NCBI GenBank assembly: GCA_017631135.1
Contig: JAGBTW010000116.1
Location: 1 to 7,386 of the forward strand
Direction of reading: 5' to 3'
Origin: Alistipes sp.
Lineage (GTDB): Bacteria > Bacteroidota > Bacteroidia > Bacteroidales > Rikenellaceae
Length of the DNA: 7,386 nucleotides
Below the pieces are notes generated by a model. The model saw nothing but the letters and a program-made list of their open reading frames with translations. It was not told the origin of the DNA and searched no databases. The translations under genes were made by a program, and so were the position numbers. Below, piece after piece: positions 6,761 to 7,386 of the stretch. The stretch's first letter is position 1; the number at the start of each line of letters is the position of its first letter.

Positions 6761-7386
6761 ATGAAGAAGCTTTTTGTAAACTTTATGCTTGTTGCAGTAG
6801 CTGCAATGGCATTTGTGTCATGTTCTAATGACATTGATAACACACCTGTGTTTGACAATGAGGAGCTTATCACAGTAACCCTTAAGGCTGATAAGACTTG
6901 TACTCGTACCGAGATGATTGAGGGTGTTCCCTACTGGAGCAAGGGCGATGCTATTGGTGCATACTTCTACAATGGTGAGGACTATAAGAACTATAAGTTT
7001 ACCAATGATAGTGTTGAGGCTTCTCTCACTACAACATTCACTGGTCAAACTGAAGTTAGCGATGTCCTTTATGTTTACTATCCTTATACATCTAACGGTG
7101 CTTCAGTAGATGGTGCAAAGGTGGATATTCCTGTTACACAGCATCCTACTGCTACATCTTTCGATGGCGCTGCAGATATCATGATTGCAAAGCCTATTAC
7201 ACTTGAGGCAGAGGGTACGCAGTTGGAGAACTTGGAGTTTGCACGTTTGGGTGCTATTGTTAAGATTGTTTTGAAGGATAATACCTCAAAATTGTCAAAT
7301 CAGCATATTTCATCTTTGACAATGACTGCAGAGAGCAACCTTGTAGGTCGAGTTTATCTTGATGCAAAGAACCAGACTCTTGGTGA
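6761..7386 (+). CDS. Fimbrillin-family (Mfa-like) lipoprotein, 3' end outside the window
   Basis: 208 residues are visible and the frame is open at the right edge. Residues 1-21 form a lipoprotein signal peptide with lipobox FVSC, so Cys21 would be lipidated, followed by SNDID. The mature N-terminus then carries the pattern typical of Bacteroidales fimbrillin-like proteins: ITVTLKAD, a TRTE site at residues 48-51, and YWSKGDAIGAY (58-68). LYVYYPY, VDIPVTQ, DIMIAKP and LEFARLGAIVKI follow in the order expected of such beta-sandwich domains. In relatives the lipoprotein is matured at the surface, often by Arg-specific proteolysis, and assembled into fimbriae or surface layers; R49 could be such a site, which is inference. 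Codon use is more AT-rich than in the upstream genes. It lies 15 nt after the small-protein gene, so the two probably share one transcript. Whether it is a pilin, tip protein or anchor cannot be decided from this part. Confidence 0.85.
   Translation, partial: MKKLFVNFMLVAVAAMAFVSCSNDIDNTPVFDNEELITVTLKADKTCTRTEMIEGVPYWSKGDAIGAYFYNGEDYKNYKFTNDSVEASLTTTFTGQTEVSDVLYVYYPYTSNGASVDGAKVDIPVTQHPTATSFDGAADIMIAKPITLEAEGTQLENLEFARLGAIVKIVLKDNTSKLSNQHISSLTMTAESNLVGRVYLDAKNQTLG

Noticed and set aside
6818..7048. Minus-strand frame inside the fimbrillin-like gene
   Set aside because: It is a shadow of the plus-strand lipoprotein, which has a clear signal peptide, lipobox and fimbrillin motifs.

Overview
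The window looks like a chromosomal segment of a Bacteroidales bacterium, possibly from the Alistipes/Rikenellaceae side, although that genus-level guess is inference. Three things support the order: promoter -7 boxes of the Bacteroidetes form TAnnTTTG, the absence of strong Shine-Dalgarno sites, and a gene set typical of the group (BACON-domain lipoprotein, fimbrillin-type lipoprotein, Bacteroidetes-style sodium:solute symporter). No rRNA, tRNA, CRISPR array, integrase or transposase gene is visible.

Layout. 1-306 is the C-terminal end of a sodium:solute symporter. After an AT-rich promoter region (307-498) comes a large surface-lipoprotein candidate (499-2913; BACON domain, then about five Ig/FN3-like modules, then a basic tail). 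A convergent intergenic region (2914-3113) carries an imperfect hairpin that may be a dispersed repeat, and a strong hairpin terminator. A YfcE-type metallophosphoesterase is on the minus strand (3114-3602). It is divergent from a two-gene plus-strand unit, and the divergent spacer holds two identical -7 boxes (one per strand) with two palindromes between them. The plus unit is an acyltransferase-3 membrane protein (3740-4819) followed 17 nt later by a secreted CE1-like esterase with an N-terminal E-set domain (4837-5976).

5977-6580 has no gene. It holds a perfect 15-bp hairpin, two TGTCAT...ATGACA inverted-repeat elements (93 and 164 bp, the longer explained by an insertion of about 71 bp), a short direct repeat, a terminator-like hairpin, and a good Bacteroidetes promoter (TTTG-N20-TAACTTTG). 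That promoter drives a 54-codon small acidic protein of unknown function (6581-6745) and, 15 nt later, a fimbrillin-like lipoprotein that runs off the right edge (6761-7386).

How the genes may work together: most of the window concerns the cell envelope. The acyltransferase and esterase could install and remove, or otherwise handle, acyl groups on glycans. The two lipoproteins are probably exposed at the outer membrane. The least understood unit is the small acidic protein paired with the fimbrillin-like lipoprotein. I see no clear evidence for a wholly new defence or mobile system here.
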